From: Caulobacteraceae bacterium
GTDB taxonomy: Bacteria; Pseudomonadota; Alphaproteobacteria; Caulobacterales; Caulobacteraceae
Assembly (NCBI GenBank): GCA_947476325.1
Contig: CANJPZ010000001.1
Location: 312,072-376,071, forward strand
DNA length: 64,000 nt
Direction: 5' to 3'
Shown: positions 47,833 through 56,704 of the stretch, in pieces
How positions within the stretch are numbered: position 1 is the stretch's first letter
Layout of the letters: each line of letters opens with the position of its first letter
The notes under the pieces: model-generated
The model's database searches: none
Seen by the model: only the letters and a program-made list of their open reading frames with translations
What the model was told of the DNA's origin: nothing
Program-made: the position numbers and the translations under genes

Positions 47833-49413
47833 ATGTCCGTCAAACGCCTGCTTTCGGCCGCGCTCATCGCGGCCACGGCGCTCAGCCTTTCCACCGCGGC
47901 GTTGTCGCAGCAGGCCGCACCGGGTCGTGGTCCCGCCGCTGGCGCCCCCGCGCGTGGCGCAGCCCCTGCCGGCGCGCCGGCCCGCGGCGGCGGACGCGCC
48001 GCGACGCCCGCCATAGACATCACCAACCTGCCCAAGCAGAACGTTCACGTCGCTCAGGGCGAGGCTCGCGGCGTGGTCATCGACGGCGTCACCCGTTTCC
48101 AGGGCCTGCCCTATGCGGCTCCGCCGGTCATCGACCTGCGCTGGAAGGTGCCCCAGCCGGCCGCTCACTGGAGCGGGGTGCGTGACGCCTTCAACCCGGG
48201 CGGCGGCTGCGCGGCCCCGAACGAGGACTGCCTCTATCTTAATGTGCAAAAGCCCGCGGACGCCAAGCCCGGAGCCAAGCTTCCGGTCATGGTCTATATC
48301 CACGGCGGCTCGTTCACGTCCGGCGCCGGCGCCAACTATGACGGCACCCAGTTTGTCCGCCAGGGCATCGTTGTTGTCACCATCAACTACCGTCTCGGCC
48401 GCGCCGGCTGGTTCTCGCATCCGGCCCTGACCAAGGAAGGTCAACCGTCAAACTTCGGCCTGCTCGATCAGATCGCAGCGCTCAAGTGGGTGCAGACGAA
48501 CATCAACGCCTTTGGCGGCGACCCGAAGAAGGTCACCATCTTCGGCGAATCGGCGGGCGCGGTCTCGGTGCTCTATCTGACCATCTCGCCTGAGGCCCGC
48601 GGCCTGTTCGTCGGCGCGATCTCACAGTCCGGCTTCCCGCGCAATGTTCCGGGCAACCGTGCAGCCGTTGAGGCCTATGCCGCTCGCGCTTCGGCCGCCG
48701 CCGGCGTCACCGGAGACGGCCCCCCCGCCGCCGCCGCCCTGCGCCGCCTGCCGCTCAGCGCATTCCCGGCCAGCACCGGCTATTTTGACAACACACGCGC
48801 CTATCCGACCGTCGACGGCAAGTCGATCCGCTATGGCATTACCGAAGGCTATGACAAGGGTGACGCCCGCGTTCCTCTGCTGATCGGCGGCAACTCCAAC
48901 GACTCCAGCCTCTACAACATGCGCGCCGCGGCCCTGGCTGACGTGCCCAATCGCGCCGCCATGGCCCGGGTGTTCAATCCGGCCGGTAACAAAAGCGATG
49001 ACCAGCTGATCAACGACTACTGGACCGTGATGCGGATGACCGAACCCAACCGCAATCTGGCCCGTGTCTACACCCGCGCCGGCAAGCCGGTGTATCTCTA
49101 CTACTTCTCGTTTGAAGCGCCGGGCGCACGCACCCAGGCGATCCGCGGCGCCCGCCACGCCGCCGACATCCCCTATGCCTTCAACTCAAACCGCGCCTAT
49201 GCCGGTGAAGAGCTGTCGACCGCCCAGGCGATGAACGCCTACTGGGCCGCCTTCGCCAAGTACGGCAATCCCGGCGCGGCCGGCGGCGTGGCCTGGCCGA
49301 AGTACAATGTTGCGGCCGACACCATCATGGAGTTCGGCAATGACGGGGTGCACACCACCAGCAAGATGCTGGACGCCCAGCTCAACTACTTCGACTCTAA
49401 TCCCCGTCAGTAG
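47833..49413 (+). CDS. Exported type-B carboxylesterase/lipase
   Basis: A 526-residue esterase of the COesterase family. Signal peptide of about 25 residues, then a low-complexity Ala/Gly/Arg/Pro linker (residues about 28-57). Oxyanion-hole loop HGGSFTSGAGA (about 157), nucleophile S240 in FGESAGAVSV, and the C-terminal His segment ARHAADIPYAF. The usual DCLYLNV and NYRLG blocks are present. The start ATG 47833 has AGGGGGA upstream. It likely hydrolyses esters in the periplasm or outside. It is convergent with a quinohemoprotein gene, separated by a bidirectional terminator. Confidence 0.92.
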   Translation: MSVKRLLSAALIAATALSLSTAALSQQAAPGRGPAAGAPARGAAPAGAPARGGGRAATPAIDITNLPKQNVHVAQGEARGVVIDGVTRFQGLPYAAPPVIDLRWKVPQPAAHWSGVRDAFNPGGGCAAPNEDCLYLNVQKPADAKPGAKLPVMVYIHGGSFTSGAGANYDGTQFVRQGIVVVTINYRLGRAGWFSHPALTKEGQPSNFGLLDQIAALKWVQTNINAFGGDPKKVTIFGESAGAVSVLYLTISPEARGLFVGAISQSGFPRNVPGNRAAVEAYAARASAAAGVTGDGPPAAAALRRLPLSAFPASTGYFDNTRAYPTVDGKSIRYGITEGYDKGDARVPLLIGGNSNDSSLYNMRAAALADVPNRAAMARVFNPAGNKSDDQLINDYWTVMRMTEPNRNLARVYTRAGKPVYLYYFSFEAPGARTQAIRGARHAADIPYAFNSNRAYAGEELSTAQAMNAYWAAFAKYGNPGAAGGVAWPKYNVAADTIMEFGNDGVHTTSKMLDAQLNYFDSNPRQ

Positions 49414-49481
49414 CCGGCGGCCGGCGTCTCTCTCTCCCCCATAGGGGGCGGGTTGGCCCGGCGTCTGACGAACCAGACATG

Positions 49482-49518
49482 AAAAGGCCCTCCTCCGGTA
49501 AACGGGGGAGGGCCTTTT
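49482..49518. terminator. Bidirectional rho-independent terminator
   Basis: AAAAGGCCCTCC (49482-49493) pairs with GGAGGGCCTTTT (49507-49518); A-runs and T-runs on both sides make it work in both directions between the convergent esterase and quinohemoprotein genes. Confidence 0.9.
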
Positions 49519-49569
49519 GTATTGCTGTCTAGAGGCCAGTCCCGGTCCGCCGGGAAAGGTCTTGCGGGC

Positions 49570-51774
49570 CTATTTGCCGTCGACCGAGAATGCCAGCAGC
49601 AGGTTGTTCTCGCCGGCGCTGCCGCCGTAGCCAGAGTGGATGAACAGCTGGCCGCCTGCGATGGTGGCGCCGCCCATATCCAGACCGCCGCCCCAAGCGC
49701 CCTTGATGCCGTTGACGGTGTCGACCTGCTGGGCGGTGTCATAGTCCCACACCAGCTTGCCGTCAGCCGCCGCAAAGGCGCGCAGGTGACCGTCGGCCGA
49801 GGTAGCGAACACAATCCCCGGCATGGCGGTCGCCGCGCCCGGGAAGCCCTGGCTGCAACGCCCCGACATCGTGCTGCAGGTCGCAACCGGCGTGGCGTCA
49901 TAGTGCCAGACCTCGTGACCATCCTTGAGATCGAGCGCGAAGAGACCGGGCTTGCCGCGGCCTGGCGCATCGTTGGACGGGCCATAGACGCGCTGACCGT
50001 CCGTGGCCGAGCCCCACAGGAAGCCGCCGCTGGCCCCGCCGATGCCACGTTTCTGCATCGCGCTTTCCGGCCACAGATAGTTTCCGGTGTCGGGATCCAG
50101 GGCATACATGATCGACGACTTGTTGGGGGCGATCAGCATGTCGCGGCCGCCCACGGTGACCAGTATGGCAGAAGAGCCAAAGTCATAGTCCGGTCCGCGG
50201 GTTCCCGTCGGTCCGTTGACAGTGCCGGACATGAAGTTGTCGCCCGCCAGCACCTGCTTGATCCACTTGATGTGACCGGTCCGCAGGTCCATGGCCACGA
50301 CCGCGTCAGAGGCCGGGTGATCGATCTCGGTGTAGGAATCGCCGGTCGTCACGTAGAGCTGGCCGCGCTTGGCGTCGATGGTCGGCGCCGACCAGATGGC
50401 TCCGCCGGCCGGTCCGAACATCTGGGTGCCGGCCGAATTCTTGCGGGTCGGCCGGGGCGTGACGCCGTCGAGGATCGACTGTTTCCACAGGATGTGACCA
50501 TTGCGGGCGTCGACGGCGGTAACCGAGCCGATGCCCGTGCAGCAGCCATAGGCGCCGATATTGCCCTGGCTCTCCTCGGAGAACGACATCGGGACATAGA
50601 TGACGTTGTTGTAGAGCGTCGGCGAGCCGGTGATGCGGCCGACCTTGTGGGTGTCGACCTGGACTTTCCACAACTCGCGGCCAGAGGCGGCGTCGAGGGC
50701 GCGCACCCAGGCGCGGTCATCGCCGATGAACAGGGCGAACTTGCTGGGCGCCGTGGCCAGAGCGCCAATGCTCATCGAAGCACGGGTGCCGCCGCCCCAG
50801 TCATAGCGCCAGTGCACGCAGCCGGTCTTGGCGTCGAGCGAATAGGCGTGGCCACCCATGCTCGCGACGAATAACCGGTCGCCCCAGATCAGCGGAGCGG
50901 TGTTTTTGGTGCCCGGATAGGAGAAGGCCCACTTGACCTTCAGCTGCGGCACCTGGGCGGCGGTGAAGCCGGGGTTGGGTTGGTAGCGGGTGTTGGCCAC
51001 GCCATTGCCCCAGCCGTTCCATTGCTGGGCGGCAGGAACGGCGCGGATCGCGGGCGTAGTGGTGCAGGTCTTTTCATCGACCCCCTGCAGGGTGTTGGGG
51101 GTCGGCGACTTGCCGGTGATGAAGCGCACAACGCCATAAAGCTGGGCGTCGCTGATGCCGGCCGCCATGCCGGCCATCTTGCCGGTCTTGAGCGCGGCAT
51201 AGACGTCTTCCGGGCTCTTGCGGGCCAAAGTGTCGTAGGACGGCGCCCCGCTGGCCGCTTTGTCGTGACAGCTGGCGCACTTGTCCCGGTAAATGCCGTC
51301 GCCGGCCACCGGATAGAGGCCGCCGGAGTTTTCCGGCGGCGTAGAATAGCCGGGCTTGGAGACCGTGGCGGGTGCGCCCGCACGTCCGGGGGCGGCGGCT
51401 TGTCCAGCACGTCCAGGTGCGGCGGCGCCGGCGCGGCCGCCAGGCGCTGCGGCGGGCGGAGCCGCCGGGGCCGCGGCGACCTGGGCAGGGCCAGAGATAT
51501 AGTTGGCTACCGCCTGGATCTCGGCCGTCGACATTCCGCGGCCGTTGTTGGCGCTTTGCGCCATCGACTGCATGGTGCCGCTGGTCAGGGCCGAGACGAT
51601 GTCGGCCACTGGAAAGCTCATCCGCGATTCTTTGGTGTGGCAGTTCGAACAGGCCAAGTTGAACAGGGCCTCGCCCGAGGGTGCCGCCGGCTGGGCGAAT
51701 ACGGGCGCGATCATGGCGCTTCCCGCCAGCATGGCCAGGGCGCCAACCAGCGCCATCGATCGGAAGTTTTTCAT
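49570..51774 (-). CDS. PVA-dehydrogenase-like quinohemoprotein with two heme-c motifs
   Basis: A 734-residue exported protein. Signal peptide to about residue 27; first heme motif C42-x2-C45-H46; Ala/Gly/Arg/Pro-rich linker (about 98-140); second heme motif C166-x2-C169-H170; then a PQQ-type eight-bladed propeller (about 215-734) with repeated W-motif blades. The vicinal cysteine pair GCCTG is typical of PQQ dehydrogenases. Overall it resembles polyvinyl-alcohol dehydrogenase, which oxidises secondary alcohols of polymers and passes electrons to heme c. Two heme-c motifs would be unusual for that enzyme. Substrate not proven. A tRNA-Thr gene lies on the opposite strand 165 bases upstream. Confidence 0.85.
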   Translation of the reverse strand: MKNFRSMALVGALAMLAGSAMIAPVFAQPAAPSGEALFNLACSNCHTKESRMSFPVADIVSALTSGTMQSMAQSANNGRGMSTAEIQAVANYISGPAQVAAAPAAPPAAAPGGRAGAAAPGRAGQAAAPGRAGAPATVSKPGYSTPPENSGGLYPVAGDGIYRDKCASCHDKAASGAPSYDTLARKSPEDVYAALKTGKMAGMAAGISDAQLYGVVRFITGKSPTPNTLQGVDEKTCTTTPAIRAVPAAQQWNGWGNGVANTRYQPNPGFTAAQVPQLKVKWAFSYPGTKNTAPLIWGDRLFVASMGGHAYSLDAKTGCVHWRYDWGGGTRASMSIGALATAPSKFALFIGDDRAWVRALDAASGRELWKVQVDTHKVGRITGSPTLYNNVIYVPMSFSEESQGNIGAYGCCTGIGSVTAVDARNGHILWKQSILDGVTPRPTRKNSAGTQMFGPAGGAIWSAPTIDAKRGQLYVTTGDSYTEIDHPASDAVVAMDLRTGHIKWIKQVLAGDNFMSGTVNGPTGTRGPDYDFGSSAILVTVGGRDMLIAPNKSSIMYALDPDTGNYLWPESAMQKRGIGGASGGFLWGSATDGQRVYGPSNDAPGRGKPGLFALDLKDGHEVWHYDATPVATCSTMSGRCSQGFPGAATAMPGIVFATSADGHLRAFAAADGKLVWDYDTAQQVDTVNGIKGAWGGGLDMGGATIAGGQLFIHSGYGGSAGENNLLLAFSVDGK

Positions 51775-51938
51775 CGTTTCGTTCCCCTCTCACGCCCCGC
51801 TGTTCCGCAGGATCGTCAAGCGTTGCAAGATGGCACAGGCAGGCTTTCGAGAATATCCCCTGCCGCAACGTAAATGCTGTTTGGCGGCGTCCCTTGGCAA
51901 GCCCCTCGGGTAAGTCTAAGAAGCGCCACCCTGAAAGG

Positions 51939-52014
51939 GCCGCTTTAGCTCAGCCGGTAGAGCATCGCATTCGTAATGCGGGGGTCGGGTGTTCGAGTCA
52001 CCCAAGCGGCACCA
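51939..52014 (+). tRNA. tRNA-Thr (anticodon CGT)
   Basis: The acceptor stem GCCGCTT pairs with AAGCGGC; D-arm TAGCTCAGCCGGTAGAGCA; the anticodon stem TCGCA/TGCGG encloses TTCGTAA, anticodon CGT reading ACG (Thr). The T-arm contains GTTCGAGTC and the 3' CCA is encoded (52012-52014). All cloverleaf arms are present. Confidence 0.95.
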
Positions 52015-52107
52015 TTCCATCTTCTCTTTCATCGGCGGACGCTTCGTGGGTATCGTGCCGCCTGAAGCGCGGACCAACCGCGATGTGGGAAGCGGGGGAG
52101 ACGCACG

Positions 52108-54168
52108 ATGTCGATGATCAGAACAGGCAGGCTCCCGGCGCTGCGGGCGGCGGGCGCAGTTGTTGCGGCGGCCATGCTGGGGCTGGCCGGATCGGTCACG
52201 GCCCAGACGCCCGCCTTGACCATCGAGGCGATCTCCAACCGCGCTGATCTGGTGTCGGGCGGGGATGTTCTGGTGCGGGTAAGGCTGCCGGCCCCGGACG
52301 ATCAGGCGGCGGTCATCGTAGCTGGCAAGCCCCAGCCTTTTGCGCTCCACCCCGCACCTGACGGCAAGGGCTACACGGCGCTGGTGACCGGACTTCCTGT
52401 AGGCCGGAACACCCTTTCGGTGACTTCGAAGGGCAAGTCGGCCCGCCTCGACGTGACCAACCACCCCAGCGGCGGGCCGCTATTCTCGGGGCCGCAGATC
52501 AAGCCCTGGCCGTGCCTACCGGGCGCATCAGGGCCCCAGTGCGACCGGGCCTCGTCCTTTACATGGCAATATATGCCGGCAGGCGCGACGGCGTTCAAAG
52601 AGTACAATCCCGCCTCGCCGCCGCGCGATATCGCCACGGCGGTCAGCACCAATGGTGCCCGCGTGCCCTACATCGTGCGAATCGAAAGCTTCAACCAGAA
52701 CCGCTCGGGTGTCTCGGTCGCCACCCTGTTTGATCCGGCAACGCCCTGGACGCCATTCGCGCCCCAACCCCAGTGGAACAAGGGCGTCCTCGTCCTGCAA
52801 GGCTCCGGTTGCGGCACGGGCTATGGCGAACAGCCGGCTGGCTCGCCGCTCAACGACCGGGCGCTGCGTCAGGGGTTCGCGGTGGTCACCGTCGCCTTGC
52901 TGCACAACACCATCAACTGCAATCCCGTCGTCCAGGCTGAAGCCTCGCTGATGGCCAAGGAACATGTGATCGAAACCTACGGGCCGATCGAGATGTATTT
53001 CGGCACCGGCGGATCGGGCGGGGCGATCTCGCAGATCATGGACCAGAACGCCTATCCCGGCCTCTACGACGGTTTGATCCTAAGTCACCTGTTTTCCGAC
53101 TCCGATGCCTCGCGCCGGGCGGCCTATGACTGCCGGGTCGTTTATGACGCCATGGCCAGGCCGGGCTCGCCCGCCTGGACCGACGCCCAGAAGAGCGCCG
53201 TGGTGGGTATGCTCAGCGGCTGCGCCGCCAGCCCGACGCGGTTCGAGATCTACAAGGCCGGCGTTGGCACAAACTGCAATGTCCCCGACGCCGACAAGTT
53301 CAACGCCGCCACCAACCCGCGCGGCGTGCGCTGCACCTTGCAGGACTACGAGGTCAACCAGGTCGGCCGCCGTCCTGACGGCGCCGCCTACGGCCGCCTT
53401 GACACCGAGGGCGTGCAGTACGGACTGAAGGCGCTGATTGCCGGGACCATTTCAGCGGAACAGTTCGTGTCCCTGAACGCCAACGTCGGCGGCCATGACA
53501 TCAACTTCAATCCGATCCCGACGCGAACCGTGGCCGACCGGGCGGGCCTCAAGGCGCTCTACACAACCGGCCTTGCAAACACTGAGAACAATCTGGCCGG
53601 CACGCCGATCATCGAGACCCGGCTGGCGGTTACCGATTTCCACCAGCCATTCCACGCAGTCATGGTTCGTGCCCGCCTCGACCGGGCCCAGGGTCATCAC
53701 GACAACTACGCCCTGTGGCGCACGACCAGCGCCCGTGAAAACGCCTTCGATGCGTCATTCGATGTGATGGTCCAGTGGGTCCGGGCGATCAACGCCGATA
53801 CCCGCGATGTGCCACGGGCGCGCAAGGTAATCGACGACAAGCCGGCTCTGGCGCGCGACCGTTGTGTCATCGACGGCGCCGACAAGGCCCTGGACGCCTG
53901 TCCGCGGCCGCCGGAACTGGCCCGCGTGCTGGCCGGCGCGCCGGACACCAACGATTCGGGCAAATGCCAGCGCAAGGGCCTGAACCGCGCGGACTATCCG
54001 GGCGTAAGCTTTACGCCTGCACAGTGGACCAGCCTGCAGGCGACGTTCCGTACGGGCGTTTGCGACTATTCAAAACCGATGGTCGATTTCGCCCTGACGC
54101 GGCCGTGGCTGACCTACAGCGGCGACGGCAAGGCCGCGCCCCTGCCAGCCGCGCCGCGCAGCCATTAG
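52108..54168 (+). CDS. Exported DUF6351 family protein (alpha/beta-hydrolase-like)
   Basis: A 686-residue secreted protein of the DUF6351 type. Signal peptide to about residue 32 (LAGSVTAQ). An N-terminal beta-rich part (about 35-115), then a hydrolase-like core with G-x-S-x-G at GTGGSGGAI (nucleophile S303) and a lid-like insertion; His candidates include GGHDINF and QGHHDNYAL. About ten cysteines suggest disulfides. GGGGGAG upstream supports the start. The family is often found near secreted oxidases. Reaction unknown; a polymer or ester hydrolase is a reasonable guess. Confidence 0.75.
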   Translation: MSMIRTGRLPALRAAGAVVAAAMLGLAGSVTAQTPALTIEAISNRADLVSGGDVLVRVRLPAPDDQAAVIVAGKPQPFALHPAPDGKGYTALVTGLPVGRNTLSVTSKGKSARLDVTNHPSGGPLFSGPQIKPWPCLPGASGPQCDRASSFTWQYMPAGATAFKEYNPASPPRDIATAVSTNGARVPYIVRIESFNQNRSGVSVATLFDPATPWTPFAPQPQWNKGVLVLQGSGCGTGYGEQPAGSPLNDRALRQGFAVVTVALLHNTINCNPVVQAEASLMAKEHVIETYGPIEMYFGTGGSGGAISQIMDQNAYPGLYDGLILSHLFSDSDASRRAAYDCRVVYDAMARPGSPAWTDAQKSAVVGMLSGCAASPTRFEIYKAGVGTNCNVPDADKFNAATNPRGVRCTLQDYEVNQVGRRPDGAAYGRLDTEGVQYGLKALIAGTISAEQFVSLNANVGGHDINFNPIPTRTVADRAGLKALYTTGLANTENNLAGTPIIETRLAVTDFHQPFHAVMVRARLDRAQGHHDNYALWRTTSARENAFDASFDVMVQWVRAINADTRDVPRARKVIDDKPALARDRCVIDGADKALDACPRPPELARVLAGAPDTNDSGKCQRKGLNRADYPGVSFTPAQWTSLQATFRTGVCDYSKPMVDFALTRPWLTYSGDGKAAPLPAAPRSH

Positions 54169-54275
54169 GCCAGCAAGGTTCCGGCTTCTCCGGCCAGCCA
54201 GACCAGGTTTTCGGGTGTAGAAACGGGTGCTTTTTACCGGCCAACAGCGTGTCGATGCGCCACAGGCGCGTGGTC

Positions 54276-54293
54276 CAGGCGCAACGGCGCCTG
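54276..54293. repeat. Strong 7-bp hairpin in the DUF6351/NMO interval
   Basis: CAGGCGC (54276-54282) and GCGCCTG (54287-54293) around AACG. It lies between convergent genes and may help end both transcripts, though no T-run follows on either side. Confidence 0.4.
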
Positions 54294-54350
54294 CGGATAA
54301 GGCGCCGCTGACCTGAGATTGACGCGATGGCGTGGCAGGTTGTTCCGCGA

Positions 54351-55325
54351 TCAGGCGTCCATGCGCGCCAGACGGCCGGCGATGATCTCGTGAGCCTCGC
54401 CCATGATGCGATCGATCAGTTCTTTCACGGTCGGCACGTCGTGGATCAGGCCGGCGACCATGCCGCAACTCCAGGCGCCGGCTTCCATGTCGCCATCGCG
54501 CATGATGCGCGGATAGACGCCGGCGACTTCGCCGATGATGTCCTCGAACTTGATCTCGGCGCCGAGCTGCTTTTCCTTGGCCAGCAACCGGTCGACCGCG
54601 GCGTTGTCCAGCACGCGCTCGGTATTGCGCAGGGGCCGCATGATCAGGCGGGTATCCAGTTCGCTGGCCGCGACCAGAGCGTCCTTCACGTTCTGGTGGA
54701 TGGGAGCCTCTTTCGTCGCCATGAATCGGGTGCCCATGTTCATGCCGTCGGCGCCGAGCGCAAGGGCCGCAACCAGCGAGCGGCCATCGGCCATGCCGCC
54801 AGATGCGACGAAGGGTACTTTCAGCTCTTCGGCGGCGCGGGGCAGCAGAATGAAGTTGGGCACATCGTCTTCGCCGGGGTGGCCGCCGCATTCAAATCCG
54901 TCGACGCTGACCGCGTCACATCCAATGGACTCGGCCTTGAGCGCGTGGCGGACCGAGGTGCACTTGTGAATGACCTTGATGCCGTTTTCCTTGAGCACCG
55001 GCAGCCATTTGGCCGGATTGTTGCCGGCGGTTTCGACGGCCTTGATGCCGCCGTCGATGATCGCCTTGATGTATCCGGGATAGTCGGGCGGGGTGACGGA
55101 CGGCAGGAAGGTCAGGTTCACGCCAAACGCCTTGTCGGTCATCGTCTTGCAGCGGGCGATTTCCTTCGCCAGGTCCTCGGGCGCGCGCTGTGTCAGGCCG
55201 GTAATCAGACCCAGACCTCCGGCATTGGCGACGGCCGCCGCCATTTCGGCGAAACCGACCCAGTGCATGCCGCCCTGGATGATGGGGTGCTCGATCTCGA
55301 ACAGTTCAGTGATCTTGGTTTTCAT
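54351..55325 (-). CDS. Nitronate monooxygenase family (2-nitropropane dioxygenase-like) flavoprotein
   Basis: A 324-residue FMN-binding TIM-barrel protein. Family features: IQGGMHWVGFAEMAAAVANAGGLG at the N-terminus, the VDGFECGGHPGEDDV segment, and the phosphate-binding FVASGGMADGRS and LGADGMNMGTRFMAT. The family includes nitronate oxidases and enoyl-reductase-like enzymes; the exact substrate cannot be told. No signal peptide, so it is cytosolic, unlike most neighbours. Divergent from the exported protein at 55505. Confidence 0.87.
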   Translation of the reverse strand: MKTKITELFEIEHPIIQGGMHWVGFAEMAAAVANAGGLGLITGLTQRAPEDLAKEIARCKTMTDKAFGVNLTFLPSVTPPDYPGYIKAIIDGGIKAVETAGNNPAKWLPVLKENGIKVIHKCTSVRHALKAESIGCDAVSVDGFECGGHPGEDDVPNFILLPRAAEELKVPFVASGGMADGRSLVAALALGADGMNMGTRFMATKEAPIHQNVKDALVAASELDTRLIMRPLRNTERVLDNAAVDRLLAKEKQLGAEIKFEDIIGEVAGVYPRIMRDGDMEAGAWSCGMVAGLIHDVPTVKELIDRIMGEAHEIIAGRLARMDA

Positions 55326-55504
55326 GACGCCCTTTGGTCCCGTCGTTCCGACTGCGATGGACTACGTTAAGGCGGTGGCTGCAATCTGCAATCACCGGAT
55401 CGTTGTTTCTGGAATCGAAAAACGGCGTTAGGCTCGCCGATAACCACAAAAGGATCTTCCGCCTGTGCAGCGGGACGGATCCGTCACGTCAGGGAGAGCG
55501 GAGA

Positions 55505-56623
55505 ATGTGGATCAAATCTAGCGTGATGATTTGCCTGATGGCCAGCGTGTCGGCGGCCGTCGTAGCCTCGCAGGCCACTGGCGCCGAGACTGCCCGGCCC
55601 AAGGCCAGCGTCTGGCGTGCGCCGCGCACGGCGTTCGGAACGCCGGACCTGCAGGGCACCTGGAGCAATGTGACCATGACCCCGCTTGAGCGGCCCGCCT
55701 CTTTCGGGACGCGCAAGGTCATGACCCCCGCCGAGGTCGCCCAGATGGAAGGCCGGGCCATCGCCAAGGTCAATTACGAGAACCAGCCCACCGATCCCCG
55801 GATCGGCGCTGAAGACACCACCAACAAGAACTGCAACTCTGTGTCGGCCGGTGGCACGGGCGCCGGGGGTCGCGACTGCGGCTACAACGCCGGCTGGAAG
55901 GACACGACGATCAATGTGATGCGGGTGAACGGTGAGCCGCGCACCAGCTTCATCACCTCCACCCCTGACGGCCGCATCCCGCCGCGCATCGGCGTCCAGA
56001 ACGCCGCCGCCGCCGCGCGCGAGGCCGAAGCCGCCGCTGGTGAAAACGCCGTCCAGCGCCCGGGGGCCAGCGACAATCCCGAATCCCGGCCTGCCGCCGA
56101 GCGCTGCCTCGCCTTTGGTAATACCGCCGGGCCGATGCTGCCGAACGGCTATTACAACAACAATATACGCTTGGTGCAGAGCAAGGACTCCGTCGCCATC
56201 TGGCTGGAGATGGTCCACGACGTGCGCATCGTACGCATCGGCGGCAAACACCGCACCGACGGCATCCGTCCCTGGTTCGGCGACACGATCGGCCACTGGG
56301 AGGGCGACACCCTGGTCGCCGAGACCACCAACTATCACCCCTCGACCAGCTTCCGTGGCTCGGACGGCAATCTGAAGCTGACCGAGAAATTCACCCGCGT
56401 CGGCGCCAACCGCCTGCTTTATCAGTTCACGGTCGAGGACCCGACGGTGTGGGCCACGCCGTGGAGCGGCGAATACGAATTCTATCCGACCCAGGGCGGG
56501 ATCTATGAATACGCCTGCCACGAGGGCAATTATGGCCTCGAAGGCGTGCTGGCCGGGGCTCGCAACCAGGAACACGAAGCCGCCGCCGCAGCAGCGGCGG
56601 CCCAGCAGAGGGCCGGCCGCTAG
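55505..56623 (+). CDS. Exported hypothetical protein (GTPDLQGTWSN-type)
   Basis: A 372-residue protein starting at ATG 55505 behind GGAGAGCGGAGA. Signal peptide to about residue 30 (ATGA). The mature region opens with APRTAFGTPDLQGTWSNVTMTPLERP, a signature recurring in uncharacterised secreted proteins of sphingomonads, caulobacters and acidobacteria. It has Ala-rich low-complexity stretches (about 158-175 and the C-terminus) and likely beta-rich sheets (HWEGDTLVAETTNYHP). Function unknown. Convergent with a PQQ dehydrogenase gene, separated by a bidirectional terminator. Confidence 0.75.
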   Translation: MWIKSSVMICLMASVSAAVVASQATGAETARPKASVWRAPRTAFGTPDLQGTWSNVTMTPLERPASFGTRKVMTPAEVAQMEGRAIAKVNYENQPTDPRIGAEDTTNKNCNSVSAGGTGAGGRDCGYNAGWKDTTINVMRVNGEPRTSFITSTPDGRIPPRIGVQNAAAAAREAEAAAGENAVQRPGASDNPESRPAAERCLAFGNTAGPMLPNGYYNNNIRLVQSKDSVAIWLEMVHDVRIVRIGGKHRTDGIRPWFGDTIGHWEGDTLVAETTNYHPSTSFRGSDGNLKLTEKFTRVGANRLLYQFTVEDPTVWATPWSGEYEFYPTQGGIYEYACHEGNYGLEGVLAGARNQEHEAAAAAAAAQQRAGR

Positions 56624-56652
56624 CCGCCATCTCCGGCAGGATCTGAAAGCAA

Positions 56653-56686
56653 AAACGCCCGCCGTGACTGCTCGCGGCGGGCGTTT
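56653..56686. terminator. Bidirectional rho-independent terminator
   Basis: AAACGCCCGCCG (56653-56664) pairs with CGGCGGGCGTTT (56675-56686). The A-run before and T-run after allow function in both directions between the convergent 55505 and PQQ dehydrogenase genes. Confidence 0.9.
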
Positions 56687-56704
56687 CCGTTTCCGCTTCG
56701 AAGC

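Noticed and set aside
49522..50874. Plus-strand ORF of 450 codons opposite the PVA-dehydrogenase-like gene
   Set aside because: Shadow frame; the minus-strand propeller with heme motifs is clearly the coding one.
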